A DNA stretch of 32,398 bases from JAAYHV01 sp035268985 (lineage in GTDB: Bacteria; Bacillota; Clostridia; Peptostreptococcales; Anaerovoracaceae), in assembly GCA_035268985.1 (NCBI GenBank), contig DATFJV010000035.1, positions 1 to 32,398 on the forward strand, in the 5' to 3' direction. Made by a program: the position numbers and the translations under genes. The notes under the pieces were generated by a model. That model had not been told where the DNA came from. It saw nothing but the letters and a program-made list of their open reading frames with translations, and searched no databases. Numbering within the stretch: the stretch's first letter is position 1; each line of letters opens with the position of its first letter. Of this stretch, positions 1-9,254 are shown in pieces.

Positions 1-526
1 TTATTTGCTGTGATATTATATATCTCTTAGGAATTCTTTTAAAAACTAAATATGCCAATAAGATTTTTAAGATGTCGCCTAGTATAAAAGGAAAGACACA
101 TAATGTTAGAGTTGTAGTGAGATTAGATTCTGTTATATACATAAACCAAAGACTACCTAGTATGTAACACATTACATTGCCAAGAACTATACCTATAAAA
201 ATTTTATAATCGTGGTTTTTAGATAATATACCGCTAAGAAGAGCAATGAAAATGTATCCCATCAAATAACCACCAGTAGGTCCAACAAGTACTCCAAATC
301 CAGAAGAAAACCCGCTAAAAACAGGCATTCCAACTATGCCTATAAATATATATATAATTTGTGATATAGCTCCCAATCGTGCGCCCAATACTAGGCCTGA
401 CATTATTACTGCAAAAGTAGCCATATTAATCGGTACTGGTGTAAAAGGCAATGGTATTGTTATCCATGAACAAATAGCAGTAATTGCCACAAATAGTCCT
501 ATTAAGCTTATTTTATATGATTTCAT
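1..526 (-). CDS. bioY: Biotin transporter BioY (ECF S component), 3' end off the window
   Basis: This is the substrate-binding membrane subunit of the biotin ECF transporter, read on the minus strand from ATG 526-524. The 175 visible residues begin MKSYKISLIGLFVAI and hold several hydrophobic segments plus typical BioY stretches: PLPFTPVPINMATFAV, then GLVLGARLGA, then GMPVFSGFSSGFGVLVGPTGG and GYLMGYI. No stop codon occurs before base 1. BioY proteins are about 180-200 residues, so only the last few to about 20 residues are missing. The start overlaps the birA stop (ATGA, 526-523), which indicates translational coupling and shared biotin control. Subunits EcfA/EcfT are not in the window. The family call is firm; biotin as substrate follows from the family and from birA beside it. 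Confidence 0.93.
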   Translation of the reverse strand, partial: MKSYKISLIGLFVAITAICSWITIPLPFTPVPINMATFAVIMSGLVLGARLGAISQIIYIFIGIVGMPVFSGFSSGFGVLVGPTGGYLMGYIFIALLSGILSKNHDYKIFIGIVLGNVMCYILGSLWFMYITESNLTTTLTLCVFPFILGDILKILLAYLVFKRIPKRYIISQQI

Positions 527-1491
527 AATATTATTTCCCCGCTAATTATGCTTTCTACCTCTCCCTTTTTAGTGCCATCTAAATGTTCTATTATCAACTC
601 TCCGTTTTCTCCGATGTCTAAAACTTTTACGGTTAAAAGTTTATTTGAAAAAGTATTGAGTTTAATTTTTCTATTTATCATAAAGCAGTTTGACTTGTAT
701 TCTTCTATTATTTTTTTACTATCCAAGTTCCTATGATTGTAAAAAAGTTTATTTAGATTGTTAATAATCGCTATAGCCAAATCATTTCTTGTAAAATTCT
801 TATCCGTAAAATCATCAATAAAACCAGCTTTATCTTTTAGTTCTAAAGGTAGACCATAATGATAACAATTTACACCTATGCCTATTATGATACGATCAAA
901 TAACTGAGTTTCTAAATTAAATTCTCCTTCAGTCAATATACCACATAGTTTTTTTTCATTCATATAAATATCATTAACCCATTTTAATTTAGTGTCTATT
1001 TTGCAGATTTCCGAAATAGAATCTCTCACTGCATTGGCTACAGCACAAGTTATTAGCATTGTATCACCTTGTCCCAGTTTGGGGTTAAAGGAATATGACA
1101 TATATAATCCTTTACCTTTTGCTGAAATAAATTCACGACCCAATCTTCCTTTACCTAGGGTTTGACCATCGGCAATTACAACAGTTGGCATATTTACTAT
1201 TGCGCTGTTTTTTATATATTCATTAGTTGACTTTAATTCATCGAATACTGTAATATCTGTTTGAGTGTTTTTAGATATTATAACATTTGATAAAATATCG
1301 GATTTTGATATCAACTTATAACCTTTGCCATGGATACTGCTTATTTCATAACCTGAACATTTAAGCTTTTCTATTACTTTCCATACAGAATTTCTGCTAA
1401 TATTTAGCATCAATGCAAGTTTTTCTCCTGACAAATATTCTTTGTCTCTATATTCAATTAAGAGAGCTAATATTTCGCCGTCTGTTTTCAT
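523..1491 (-). CDS. birA: Bifunctional biotin-[acetyl-CoA-carboxylase] ligase / biotin operon repressor BirA
   Basis: BirA makes biotinyl-AMP, transfers biotin to carboxylase carrier domains, and represses biotin genes when carriers are full. The 322-residue protein has an N-terminal winged helix (about residues 5-65, with SGEKLALMLNISRNSVWK and the wing HGKGYKL). The ligase core follows, with GKGRLGREF (ATP/biotin loop, a variant of GRGRRGR), KWVNDIYMNEKKLCGILTE and IIGIGVNC, and a small C-terminal domain. The presence of the DNA-binding domain makes it the regulatory class. The start at ATG 1491-1489 is chosen over an in-frame start 10 codons upstream because AAGGAGG lies just before it. 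It is first in a two-gene unit with bioY. Confidence 0.95.
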   Translation of the reverse strand: MKTDGEILALLIEYRDKEYLSGEKLALMLNISRNSVWKVIEKLKCSGYEISSIHGKGYKLISKSDILSNVIISKNTQTDITVFDELKSTNEYIKNSAIVNMPTVVIADGQTLGKGRLGREFISAKGKGLYMSYSFNPKLGQGDTMLITCAVANAVRDSISEICKIDTKLKWVNDIYMNEKKLCGILTEGEFNLETQLFDRIIIGIGVNCYHYGLPLELKDKAGFIDDFTDKNFTRNDLAIAIINNLNKLFYNHRNLDSKKIIEEYKSNCFMINRKIKLNTFSNKLLTVKVLDIGENGELIIEHLDGTKKGEVESIISGEIIL

Positions 1492-1511
1492 AAGGGCCTC
1501 CTTTTTAGCGG

Positions 1512-1540
1512 AGTTTAGCATATTTCGAAAGGGTTGTCAA
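1512..1540 (-). promoter_or_regulatory. Sigma-A promoter of birA-bioY
   Basis: On the minus strand, TTGACA (1540-1535, perfect -35) is followed after 17 bases by TAAACT (1517-1512, 4 of 6 for -10). The birA start lies about 20 bases downstream. Confidence 0.7.
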
Positions 1541-1565
1541 CTTAATTTTGCAACAGGGTGACTAA
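1534..1565 (-). promoter_or_regulatory. birA operator: Candidate BirA box (biotin operator)
   Basis: The minus strand reads TTAGTCACC, 14 bases, then AGTTGACAA. The remembered Gram-positive BirA consensus is TTGTAAACC-N14/15-GGTTTACAA; the right half matches 7 of 9 and the left half 5 of 9. The right half covers the -35 box, where a repressor would block RNA polymerase. The geometry fits, but the left half is weak, so this is a candidate only. Confidence 0.4.
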
Positions 1566-1572
1566 AGGGCTA

Positions 1573-1601
1573 TTGAATTTAAAGCATAAAAAAAGTATAA
1601 T
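1573..1601 (+). promoter_or_regulatory. Sigma-A promoter of the M20 amidohydrolase gene
   Basis: TTGAAT (1573-1578), 17 bases, then TATAAT (1596-1601, perfect -10). It points away from birA, about 30 bases before the start codon, and lies just outside the candidate BirA box. Confidence 0.65.
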
Positions 1602-1630
1602 TACCTTGATGTTTAGATTTGGAGGGGAAA

Positions 1631-2752
1631 GTGGATAAGAATAATTTAAATAAAGCAATAGAATTGAGACATGAATTGCATAAAATAGCAGAATTGTCCG
1701 AAAAGGAAATAAATACTAAAAAGCTTTTGATAAAATACATAAAAGAAAACACAAGCTTAGAAGTTATTGATAAAGGACTTTGGTTTTACGCCAAATATGA
1801 CGCTAAAAGCCCAGAAAACCCCATTGGTTTTAGGGCAGACTTTGATGCTATAAGCGTAGATGAAACTATCAAATTACCCTACGCATCGAAGAACAAAGGA
1901 GTTTCTCACAAATGTGGCCATGACGGTCATGCGGCTACACTTATGGGGTTAGCTTTGGAGATTGACAAATACGGAGCTAAGCGAGATACATATTTTGTAT
2001 TTCAACATGCCGAAGAAATCGGAACTGGGGCGAAGCTTGCATCTGAAATAGTTTTAGAAAAAAATATAAAGGAGATATATGCTTATCACAATTATCCAGG
2101 TATTCCTCTTGGTAATATAGGAATTACTGACGCTACTGTGTGTTTTGCATCCATGGGGATTATTATTAAGCTCCACGGAGTTTCGTCTCATGCAAGTGAA
2201 CCAGAAAAAGGTATAAACCCTGCTTTTGCTGCAGCAAATATAATTAACAAATTATGCGAATTAACAAGCGTTGATATAAATAAAGGGCTAGTATTGGCTA
2301 CAGTTGTACAAGTTGACATTGGTGAGGAAGCCTTTGGAGTGTCGGCCCATGAAGGTAAACTTTCAATTACTTTAAGAGCAGAGATTGCTGAAGAAATGGG
2401 AAAATTAAAAACAAATATTGAAGAATTCACAAAAGAACAGGTTGAAAAATATGGACTTAGTTTAGAAATAGAATACTCGGATATATTCCCTGAAACTAGA
2501 AACAATAAAAAAGCTGCCGATAAAATTAGAAATATAGCAAGATCAAATGGCTATAATATATATGAAATGGAAGCCTTGAGAACTTCAGAGGATTATGGAT
2601 ACTTTTTAGAAAAAACTAAAGGTGCAATGATGTGGATTGGAGCAGGTACAGATAGTCATCCATTACATTCAGTAGAGTATGATTTTAACGATGATTTGAT
2701 AGAAATTGCTGTGGATTTTAATAAACTTTTGATATGGAGAGGCGATGAATAA
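1631..2752 (+). CDS. M20D-family amidohydrolase / N-acyl-amino-acid hydrolase
   Basis: This is a cytosolic metal-dependent amidohydrolase of the IAA-amino-acid hydrolase/hippuricase type, expected to remove an acyl group from an amino acid or short peptide. Starting at GTG 1631 (GGAGG lies 5 bases upstream) it has 373 residues, usual for the family. Metal ligands are visible in order: HKCGHDGH (about residues 94-100), FQHAEEIGTG with the Glu-Glu pair (about 126-132), the His of AYHNYPG, SSHASEP in the dimerisation lid, and the late His of GTDSHPLHS. No signal peptide is seen. The natural substrate cannot be told from sequence. It overlaps the next gene by 8 bases, so the two are co-transcribed. 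Confidence 0.88.
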   Translation: MDKNNLNKAIELRHELHKIAELSEKEINTKKLLIKYIKENTSLEVIDKGLWFYAKYDAKSPENPIGFRADFDAISVDETIKLPYASKNKGVSHKCGHDGHAATLMGLALEIDKYGAKRDTYFVFQHAEEIGTGAKLASEIVLEKNIKEIYAYHNYPGIPLGNIGITDATVCFASMGIIIKLHGVSSHASEPEKGINPAFAAANIINKLCELTSVDINKGLVLATVVQVDIGEEAFGVSAHEGKLSITLRAEIAEEMGKLKTNIEEFTKEQVEKYGLSLEIEYSDIFPETRNNKKAADKIRNIARSNGYNIYEMEALRTSEDYGYFLEKTKGAMMWIGAGTDSHPLHSVEYDFNDDLIEIAVDFNKLLIWRGDE

Positions 2753-3356
2753 GGAGACTATTACAAAAACCAACTGTGATTTTAATGAAGAACTTGAAAA
2801 ATCAATGGAAATAAATGAAGAGTATGATGTTAATGAATGGATATATGTTCCTTGTGAATATAAAAACTATAGGTATATTTTAGGGACCAAAGGCGAAAAT
2901 CCTCTAATTTGCATAGGCATAAATCCTTCAACCGCAAAACCTAATGAGCTTGATAACACTCTTAAATCAGTTAAAAGAATAGCACTAAACAACGGTTATG
3001 ATAGCTTTATAATGTTTAATGTGTACCCACATAGAGCTACAGACCCAAACAATATGGAAAATTGTTGCAACGATTTTTTACATTGGCAGAACATGAAAGC
3101 TTTCGAATATATTCTTGAAAATTCAAAAGAAGAAAACCCTTCTTTATGGGCTGCATGGGGAACAATTATAGAAAAGAGAGAATACTTATTTGATTGTTTA
3201 AATGATATGGTGGATATTGGATTAAAACATAATGCCTTATGGTATATAGCTGGGAAAAGATCCAAAAAAGGACATCCCCATCATCCTCTCTACTTGAGAA
3301 AGGATAGTGTTTTAGAAGAAATTAATATAAAAGATTATCTGAACGGCAGCCAATAG
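2745..3356 (+). CDS. DUF1643 domain protein
   Basis: This is a 203-residue soluble protein of unknown function. Family marks are ICIGINPSTAKPNELDNT (about residues 56-73), FNVYPHRATDP (about 96-106), WAAWGT (about 134-139) and GHPHHPLYLRKDS near the C-terminus. DUF1643 proteins are widespread but have no agreed activity. The start overlaps the end of the amidohydrolase gene and has GGAGA a few bases upstream, so its translation is probably coupled. The first 30 or so residues are acidic and not part of the conserved core. No function is proposed. Confidence 0.85.
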   Translation: MNKETITKTNCDFNEELEKSMEINEEYDVNEWIYVPCEYKNYRYILGTKGENPLICIGINPSTAKPNELDNTLKSVKRIALNNGYDSFIMFNVYPHRATDPNNMENCCNDFLHWQNMKAFEYILENSKEENPSLWAAWGTIIEKREYLFDCLNDMVDIGLKHNALWYIAGKRSKKGHPHHPLYLRKDSVLEEINIKDYLNGSQ

Positions 3357-3369
3357 TTGCTGTTTTTTT
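3347..3369 (+). terminator. Weak intrinsic terminator after the DUF1643 gene
   Basis: CAGC pairs with GCTG, extended by AA/TT with one bulged C, and is followed by a run of seven Ts. The hairpin includes the stop codon of the gene. Confidence 0.5.
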
Positions 3370-3456
3370 ATAAACACAAATTCCTCACTTTTAATATACG
3401 TGGCTTTATAGTATAATATATATTGATTTATTATGTGATTTTGGAAGGATTGAAAA

Positions 3457-4731
3457 ATGGATGAAGGAACGTTAACTTATTATATTATTGGAATAGTAAC
3501 CTTAGTTATCTTTTCTGCATATTTTTCTGCAACAGAAACAGCTTTTACTTCAATAAATAGAATAAGATTAAAAAATCTTGCCAATGAAGGCAACAATAGA
3601 GCTAAAAAAGTACTAGCATTAGAAGAAAATTACAATGAATTATTATCAACTATTTTAGTAGGGAATAATTTAGTTAATATCGCAATGACTGCAGTTGCAA
3701 CCTTAATGTTTATAGAAATTTGTGGATCCTATGGTGCAACTGTAGCAACAATAACAATAACCATAATGGTATTAATATTTGGTGAAATAACTCCTAAAAA
3801 TATTGCAAAGGAGCAACCCGAGAGATTCGCCATGTGGTCGGCGCCATTTATTAACTTTTTTATGATTTTATTAACTCCTATTAATTGGGTGTTTTCAAAA
3901 TGGAAACAATTTATAAATAAAATCTTAAATGTGAGAGGCGATAATACAATAACAGAAGATGAATTGATTACAATTGTTGAAGAAGCTCAAACCGAAGGAA
4001 GTATTGATGAAGAAAGAGGAGCTTTAATTACAAACGCAATAGAATTTAATGATATTGAAGCTTGGGACGTTCTTACTCCAAGAGTTGATATGGTAGCAAT
4101 AGATATTGATATGTCAGTGGAAGAAATATCACAAATCTTTTTAAATACAGGTTTTTCTAGAATGCCAGTATATGATGATGATATGGACAATGTTCTTGGT
4201 GTCCTCAATCAAAAGGATTTTCATAATTATATTGTTGGTAAAGATCAGAGGATTAATAACTATGTAAAACCGGTAGTTTTTGTGGCAGGTTCTATGAAAG
4301 CTTCGGTATTACTTAAGAAAATGCAAGAGAATAAAACACATATTGCAATAGTTGTGGATGAGTACGGTGGTACTTCTGGTCTTGTTACCATGGAGGATTT
4401 GATTGAAGAACTTGTCGGTAAAATATATGATGAACATGATATCATAGAGTCGAAAGACATTACTAAGCTATACAACGATAGTTACAAAGTTTCGGGTAGT
4501 GCCAACTTGGAAAAAGTTTTTGACATGTTTAACGAAGAAATTGATTTATATGTAACTACAATAAATGGTTGGGTAGCTTTGCAGCTTGATAAATTGCCGA
4601 CTGTGGGAGACAAATTTACATATGAAACAAAAAACAGGTATTTTAAAGTAATAGTTACTAAGGCTGATGAAAGAAAGGCTTTAGAAGTTAACATAAAAGT
4701 AGAAGAAAAACCTGAAGAAGATGACGAATAG
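3457..4731 (+). CDS. CNNM/CorC (HlyC)-type membrane protein with CBS pair
   Basis: This integral membrane protein of 424 residues belongs to the CNNM/CorC group, whose members export or sense Mg2+ and related cations. Older annotations call it hemolysin C. Domains in order: DUF21/CNNM transmembrane domain (about residues 1-180, with SAYFSATETAF and IFGEITPKNIAKEQPERFA), two CBS domains (about 200-325, with TPRVDMVAID and the second ending VDEYGGTSGLVTMEDLIEELVG), and a CorC_HlyC C-terminal domain (about 340-415). GGAAGG lies about 7 bases before the ATG. A TATAAT at 3412-3417 may be its -10 box, but no good -35 is visible. The gap to secA is only 14 bases, so the genes may be read together. 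Confidence 0.9.
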   Translation: MDEGTLTYYIIGIVTLVIFSAYFSATETAFTSINRIRLKNLANEGNNRAKKVLALEENYNELLSTILVGNNLVNIAMTAVATLMFIEICGSYGATVATITITIMVLIFGEITPKNIAKEQPERFAMWSAPFINFFMILLTPINWVFSKWKQFINKILNVRGDNTITEDELITIVEEAQTEGSIDEERGALITNAIEFNDIEAWDVLTPRVDMVAIDIDMSVEEISQIFLNTGFSRMPVYDDDMDNVLGVLNQKDFHNYIVGKDQRINNYVKPVVFVAGSMKASVLLKKMQENKTHIAIVVDEYGGTSGLVTMEDLIEELVGKIYDEHDIIESKDITKLYNDSYKVSGSANLEKVFDMFNEEIDLYVTTINGWVALQLDKLPTVGDKFTYETKNRYFKVIVTKADERKALEVNIKVEEKPEEDDE

Positions 4732-4745
4732 AAAGGGGATACTTA

Positions 4746-7484
4746 ATGGGTTTAATGGAAAAAATCTTTGGCGACCTTAATGTAAAAGAAGTTAAAAAGA
4801 TTGAGACAATAGTAGACAAAATCGAGTTATATGATGAAGAAATGCAAGGTCTTAAAGATAGTGAGCTTAAGGCTAAAACCTCTGAGTTTAGGGAAAGATA
4901 CGGAAAAGGAGAAACACTAGAAGATTTATTGCCAGAAGCTTTTGCAGTTTGTAGGGAAGGTGCTTGGCGTAGCCTTGGAATGAAACATTTTAGAGTGCAA
5001 TTAATAGGTGGAGTTGTTTTACATCAAGGAAGAATAGCAGAAATGAAGACCGGCGAAGGAAAAACTTTGGTGGCTACATTAGCTGCTTATTTAAATGCAT
5101 TAGGTGGAAACGGAGTACATATAATAACTGTAAATGATTATTTGGCAAGTAGAGATGCTCAATGGATGGGGAAATTATATAATTTTCTAGGGCTTACAGT
5201 GGGCTGTGTTATTCATGGTGTAGAAGGCGAAAATAGAAAAGCTGCTTATGGAGCCGATATAACTTATGGTACAAATAATGAGTTTGGTTTTGATTATTTA
5301 AGAGACAACATGGTTATATATAAGGAAAATTTAACACAAAGACCTTTAAATTTTGCCATTGTAGATGAGGTGGATTCAATTCTTATTGATGAGGCAAGAA
5401 CTCCGTTAATAATATCAGGTAAAGGAAATGATTCTAGTACAATGTATCAAAGTGCTAATGGATTCGTAAACACTTTGAGACTAGAGGAAGATTATACACT
5501 TGACGAAAAGGATAAGCAAGTTTCATTAACGGAAGAAGGCGTTAACAAATGCGAAAATCATTTTAAAATAGATAATTTTTCTGATCCTGAAAACATGGAG
5601 CTTAATCACCATGTAATTCAAGCGTTAAAAGCAAAGGTTCTTATGAAAAAAGACGTAGATTATATTATTAAGGATGGCGAAATAGTTATTGTAGATGAAT
5701 TTACGGGTCGTTTAATGTTTGGAAGAAGATATAGTAATGGATTACATCAAGCAATTGAAGCAAAAGAAAGATTGCTCGTAAGATCGGAATCCAAGACTCT
5801 GGCAACAATAACTATACAAAACTACTTTAGAATGTACCAAAAACTTTCTGGAATGACAGGTACAGCAAAAACAGAAGAAGATGAATTTAGAGATATATAT
5901 AATATGGACGTAGTTGTTATTCCTACTAATAAACCTATTGTCCGTGATGATATGCAAGATTCCATATATACTCATGAAAAAGGGAAATTCAAAGCAATAG
6001 CGGAAAAGACTGCTAATGCTCATGAAAAAGGGCAACCTGTTCTAGTAGGTACAATATCGATAGAAAACTCAGAATTAATAAGTAATATGCTTAATAAGAA
6101 AGGTATCAAGCACAACGTTTTAAATGCTAAACAACATGATAAAGAAGCAGAGATTGTGGCAGAAGCAGGTAGAGAAGGTGCTGTAACCATAGCGACTAAT
6201 ATGGCAGGTAGAGGTACCGATATAATACTAGGAGGAAATCCGGATTTTGAAGCAAGACGAGAAATGAAAAAAATGGATTATACTACTGAACAAATTAATC
6301 TTGCCATAGGATTTGAAAAAAGCGATGATGAAGAAGTCTTAGAAGCAAGAGACAAATATAACGAGTTATTAATCAAATACAAAGAAGAGCGAAAAGAAGA
6401 GCAGGAAAGAGTCAAACAGCTTGGAGGGTTAAGCATTATAGGTACGGAAAGACATGAGTCAAGACGTATAGACAACCAACTAAGAGGCCGTTCTGGTAGA
6501 CAAGGTGACCCTGGTAATACTCAGTTCTTTATAAGCTTAGAAGATGATTTGATGAGACTATTTGGTGGTGAAAGGATGCAAGGTTTCATAAACCGTGCAG
6601 GGATGGATGAAGATGAGCCCATTGAAGCGGGTGTGCTTACAAAGACCATAGAAAATGCTCAAAAAAAAGTTGAAGGCAAAAACTTTGGCATAAGAAAATA
6701 TGTATTACAATATGATAATGTAATGAATAAACAAAGAGAGATTATTTATGAGCAAAGGAAAATGGTCTTAAACGGTGAGAACTTAAGAGAATATATAAGC
6801 AATATGACGCATGAAATAATCGATGGAATTGTTGCAAATGTAACTGTAGCATCCAAGTATCCAGAAGAATGGAATATGGAAGAAATCCAAAACAATGCGA
6901 AAAATTTCGCACCTAAATCAGAAGGTAAAATTAACTATACTTATGAAGAAAAGATTGATTTAACTGAAGAAAAACTCAAGGAAGATATATATAAAATATT
7001 TGACGAATTATATGAAGAAAAGGAAAAAGAAGTTGGCGAGGAGCACATTCGTGAGGTTGAGAGGATGATACTTCTTAGAGTTGTAGATAATCGCTGGATG
7101 GATCATATAGATGCGATGGATCAGTTAAAAAGTGGTATAGGTTTAAGAGCACTAGGGCAACAAGACCCCGCTATGGCATATGCCAGTGAAGGATTTGCTA
7201 TGTTTGATGAAATGATTTCGGATATTAAAGAAGAAACTGTAAAATATTGTTACAATGTAACGGTTAATACATCAGTTAAGAGAAGAAATGCTGCAAGCAT
7301 AGATGCTTCTAAAAAAGAGGAGTTTAGGGATAATGTAAATCAAGCTCCTAAATCAGCACCTAAAGCAAACAAGGAAAAAACTCAAGAAACTGTAAAAAGG
7401 GATGCTCCTAAGATAGGACGAAATGACCCATGCCCTTGTGGATCTGGTAAAAAATATAAAAATTGTTGTGGTAAAGGATTATAA
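4746..7484 (+). CDS. secA: Preprotein translocase ATPase SecA
   Basis: SecA is the motor that pushes preproteins through SecYEG using ATP. The 912 residues are full length. The helicase core shows Walker A MKTGEGKT (about 100-107), DEVDSILIDEAR (Walker B/DEAD), TGRLMFGRRYSNGLHQAIEAKE in the preprotein region and NMAGRGTDIILGGNP (motif V). The helical scaffold includes VVDNRWMDHIDAMDQL. The C-terminus is a zinc SEC-C motif, CPCGSGKKYKNCC, which usually contacts SecB or the ribosome. The start has AAAGGGG about 7 bases upstream. Like many bacteria with one SecA, it sits directly before prfB; the gap is one base. Confidence 0.98.
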   Translation: MGLMEKIFGDLNVKEVKKIETIVDKIELYDEEMQGLKDSELKAKTSEFRERYGKGETLEDLLPEAFAVCREGAWRSLGMKHFRVQLIGGVVLHQGRIAEMKTGEGKTLVATLAAYLNALGGNGVHIITVNDYLASRDAQWMGKLYNFLGLTVGCVIHGVEGENRKAAYGADITYGTNNEFGFDYLRDNMVIYKENLTQRPLNFAIVDEVDSILIDEARTPLIISGKGNDSSTMYQSANGFVNTLRLEEDYTLDEKDKQVSLTEEGVNKCENHFKIDNFSDPENMELNHHVIQALKAKVLMKKDVDYIIKDGEIVIVDEFTGRLMFGRRYSNGLHQAIEAKERLLVRSESKTLATITIQNYFRMYQKLSGMTGTAKTEEDEFRDIYNMDVVVIPTNKPIVRDDMQDSIYTHEKGKFKAIAEKTANAHEKGQPVLVGTISIENSELISNMLNKKGIKHNVLNAKQHDKEAEIVAEAGREGAVTIATNMAGRGTDIILGGNPDFEARREMKKMDYTTEQINLAIGFEKSDDEEVLEARDKYNELLIKYKEERKEEQERVKQLGGLSIIGTERHESRRIDNQLRGRSGRQGDPGNTQFFISLEDDLMRLFGGERMQGFINRAGMDEDEPIEAGVLTKTIENAQKKVEGKNFGIRKYVLQYDNVMNKQREIIYEQRKMVLNGENLREYISNMTHEIIDGIVANVTVASKYPEEWNMEEIQNNAKNFAPKSEGKINYTYEEKIDLTEEKLKEDIYKIFDELYEEKEKEVGEEHIREVERMILLRVVDNRWMDHIDAMDQLKSGIGLRALGQQDPAMAYASEGFAMFDEMISDIKEETVKYCYNVTVNTSVKRRNAASIDASKKEEFRDNVNQAPKSAPKANKEKTQETVKRDAPKIGRNDPCPCGSGKKYKNCCGKGL

Positions 7485-7485
7485 A

Positions 7486-8614
7486 ATGGTAGATATAGAA
7501 TATATTAAAACTGAAATAGAAAAAGCTAAAGTCGATTTTGAAGAAATTGGAGAGTCTCTTTGACTTATCTAAATTAAAGGAAAAATTAACAGAGATAAAC
7601 GAAAAAGTTAACGACAGTAATTTATGGGACAATCCTGATAAAGCGAAAGAATTACTTATCAAAAAAAAGAGTGCTGAGGATTCTGTTTTAGAGTATGAAA
7701 GCATAGGAAATGAGATTTTAGATATAGAAACTTTAATCGAGTTGTTAGAAGAGGAAGAAAGTTCTGATTTTGAAGAAGAAATTAAAGAATTAAATACTCA
7801 ACTTAAAGATGTGGACGAAAAATTATCAGTGCTTAAGATTAAAATTCTTCTGAAAGGAAAGTATGATTCTAAAGGTGCTATAGTATCAATACATGCAGGT
7901 ACGGGTGGGGTTGATGCAATGGATTGGTCAAATATGCTTTATAGGATGTATGTTAGATATTGTGAAAAGAAGGGATTCAAGGTAACAGTTGTTGAATATC
8001 AAGATGATACGGAAGCTGGTATTAAAAGTGCTACTTTAATTGTTGAAGGCGAAAATGCATATGGATATTTAAAAAATGAACATGGTGTACATCGTTTAGT
8101 TAGAATATCGCCTTTTAATGCAGCAGGGAAAAGACAAACATCTTTTGCTCTCGTTGAAGTTACTCCTCAGGTGGATGATGATTTTGCTGTTAGTATTAAT
8201 CCGGAGGATTTAAGGATAGATACATATCGAAGTAGTGGTGCTGGGGGCCAACATGTAAATACCACAGATTCAGCAATAAGGATAACTCATATACCTACTA
8301 ATGTTGTAGTAACCTGCCAAAATGAACGATCTCAGCATCAAAACAAAGAGGTTGCTATGAAACTTTTAGGAGCAAAGCTTGCAAAATTAAAAGAAGAGGA
8401 ACATAAAGAAAATCTTAATGAACTAAAAGGAGATTTTTCTTTAATAACATGGGGAGCTCAAATTCGATCTTACGTTTTTCAGCCATATACGATGGTTAAA
8501 GATCATAGAACAGGCGCAGAAAAAGGCAATGTGGATGCGGTAATGGACGGAGATTTAGAATATTTCATATCAGAAAAATTAAAAGAAGATTCAAAAGAGG
8601 AAGGGATAAAATAA
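7486..8614 (+). CDS. prfB: Peptide chain release factor 2 (programmed +1 frameshift)
   Basis: RF2 releases peptides at UGA and UAA. Frame 0 runs from ATG 7486 for 25 codons to CTT, then meets TGA (7561-7563). A +1 shift reads GAC (7562-7564) and continues to the stop at 8614, giving 375 residues encoded by 7486-7560 joined to 7562-8614. The joined protein reads ...IGESL|DLSKLKEKL and then SNLWDNPDKA, a normal RF2 N-terminus. The codon-recognition tripeptide SPF (RF2 class) lies at about 208-210, and the catalytic GGQ at 253-255 in GAGGQHVNTTDSA. AAAGGA lies before the ATG. A caller that ignores the shift would start too late and lose the first part of domain 1. Confidence 0.96.
7549..7564 (+). 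promoter_or_regulatory. prfB programmed +1 frameshift element
   Basis: The element is GGAGAG, three bases, CTT, TGA, C. The Shine-Dalgarno-like GGAGAG sits three bases before CTT as in the classic site (AGGGGG-TAT-CTT-TGA-C), and UGA followed by C is the slow termination context. It autoregulates RF2: low RF2 gives more shifting and more RF2. Confidence 0.92.
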
Positions 8615-8615
8615 G

Positions 8616-9254
8616 ATGAAGAAAGCCGTAATATTCGACTTTGATGGTACGATATTGGATACTAATGGATTGATATTAAATTCATGGCAACATACATTTT
8701 TACATTTTGAAGGTGAAAAACGAAATGAAACTGAAATTTATAAAACTTTTGGTGAAACTTTAGAGCTTTCAATGAAAAATTTGCTACCTGAGGTGGACAC
8801 AAAAAAGGCAATTGAAAAATACAGAGAATATCAAATATCAAATAGTGAGAAAGAAATTAGATTATTCAATGGTATAATAGAACTTATTAAAGAGCTTAAA
8901 AGTAAGGGGTATAAGCTAAGCATAGTAACTTCAAGATTAAAAAATACCACATTAAAATATCTTGAGCATTTTGACTTGTTTAAATATTTCGATGAGATTG
9001 TTACTTGTGATGATACTGATGTACATAAACCCGAGGCGGAGCCTGCAATGATAGCCTTAAGAAAAATGGGAGTAATGAATTATGAAACTATTATGATAGG
9101 AGATACGAAGTTTGATATAGGTTGTGCTAATAATGCAGGTATTGATTCTGTTTTAGTGGGATGGGGCATAGCATATAATAATGATGAAGGCAGAGAAATA
9201 TATAAACCAAAATATATAATTAATGAACCAATGGAGCTTTTGGGAGTGATATAA
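8616..9254 (+). CDS. HAD-superfamily phosphatase, PpaX/Gph-like
   Basis: A 212-residue soluble HAD hydrolase. Motif I is DFDGTILDTNG near the N-terminus (nucleophile Asp in FDFDGT), followed by a helical cap (about 20-80). Motif II is IVTSR (about 100-104), motif III lies in the CDDTDVHKPEAEP region (the Lys before PEA), and motif IV is MIGDTKFDIGCANNAGI. This is the PpaX (pyrophosphatase)/phosphoglycolate phosphatase branch, but substrates in this branch cannot be read from sequence. GGAAGGG precedes the start, and the gene lies one base after prfB and overlaps addB by one base, so it is inside the secA-addB run. Confidence 0.85.
   Translation: MKKAVIFDFDGTILDTNGLILNSWQHTFLHFEGEKRNETEIYKTFGETLELSMKNLLPEVDTKKAIEKYREYQISNSEKEIRLFNGIIELIKELKSKGYKLSIVTSRLKNTTLKYLEHFDLFKYFDEIVTCDDTDVHKPEAEPAMIALRKMGVMNYETIMIGDTKFDIGCANNAGIDSVLVGWGIAYNNDEGREIYKPKYIINEPMELLGVI

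Noticed and set aside
1..526. Small plus-strand open frame at 336-545
   Set aside because: The minus strand encodes BioY with clear family motifs across the same bases.
7561..7563. TGA in prfB as a mutation or a selenocysteine codon
   Set aside because: The CTT-TGA-C context with an SD-like GGAGAG three bases upstream is the conserved RF2 frameshift element.
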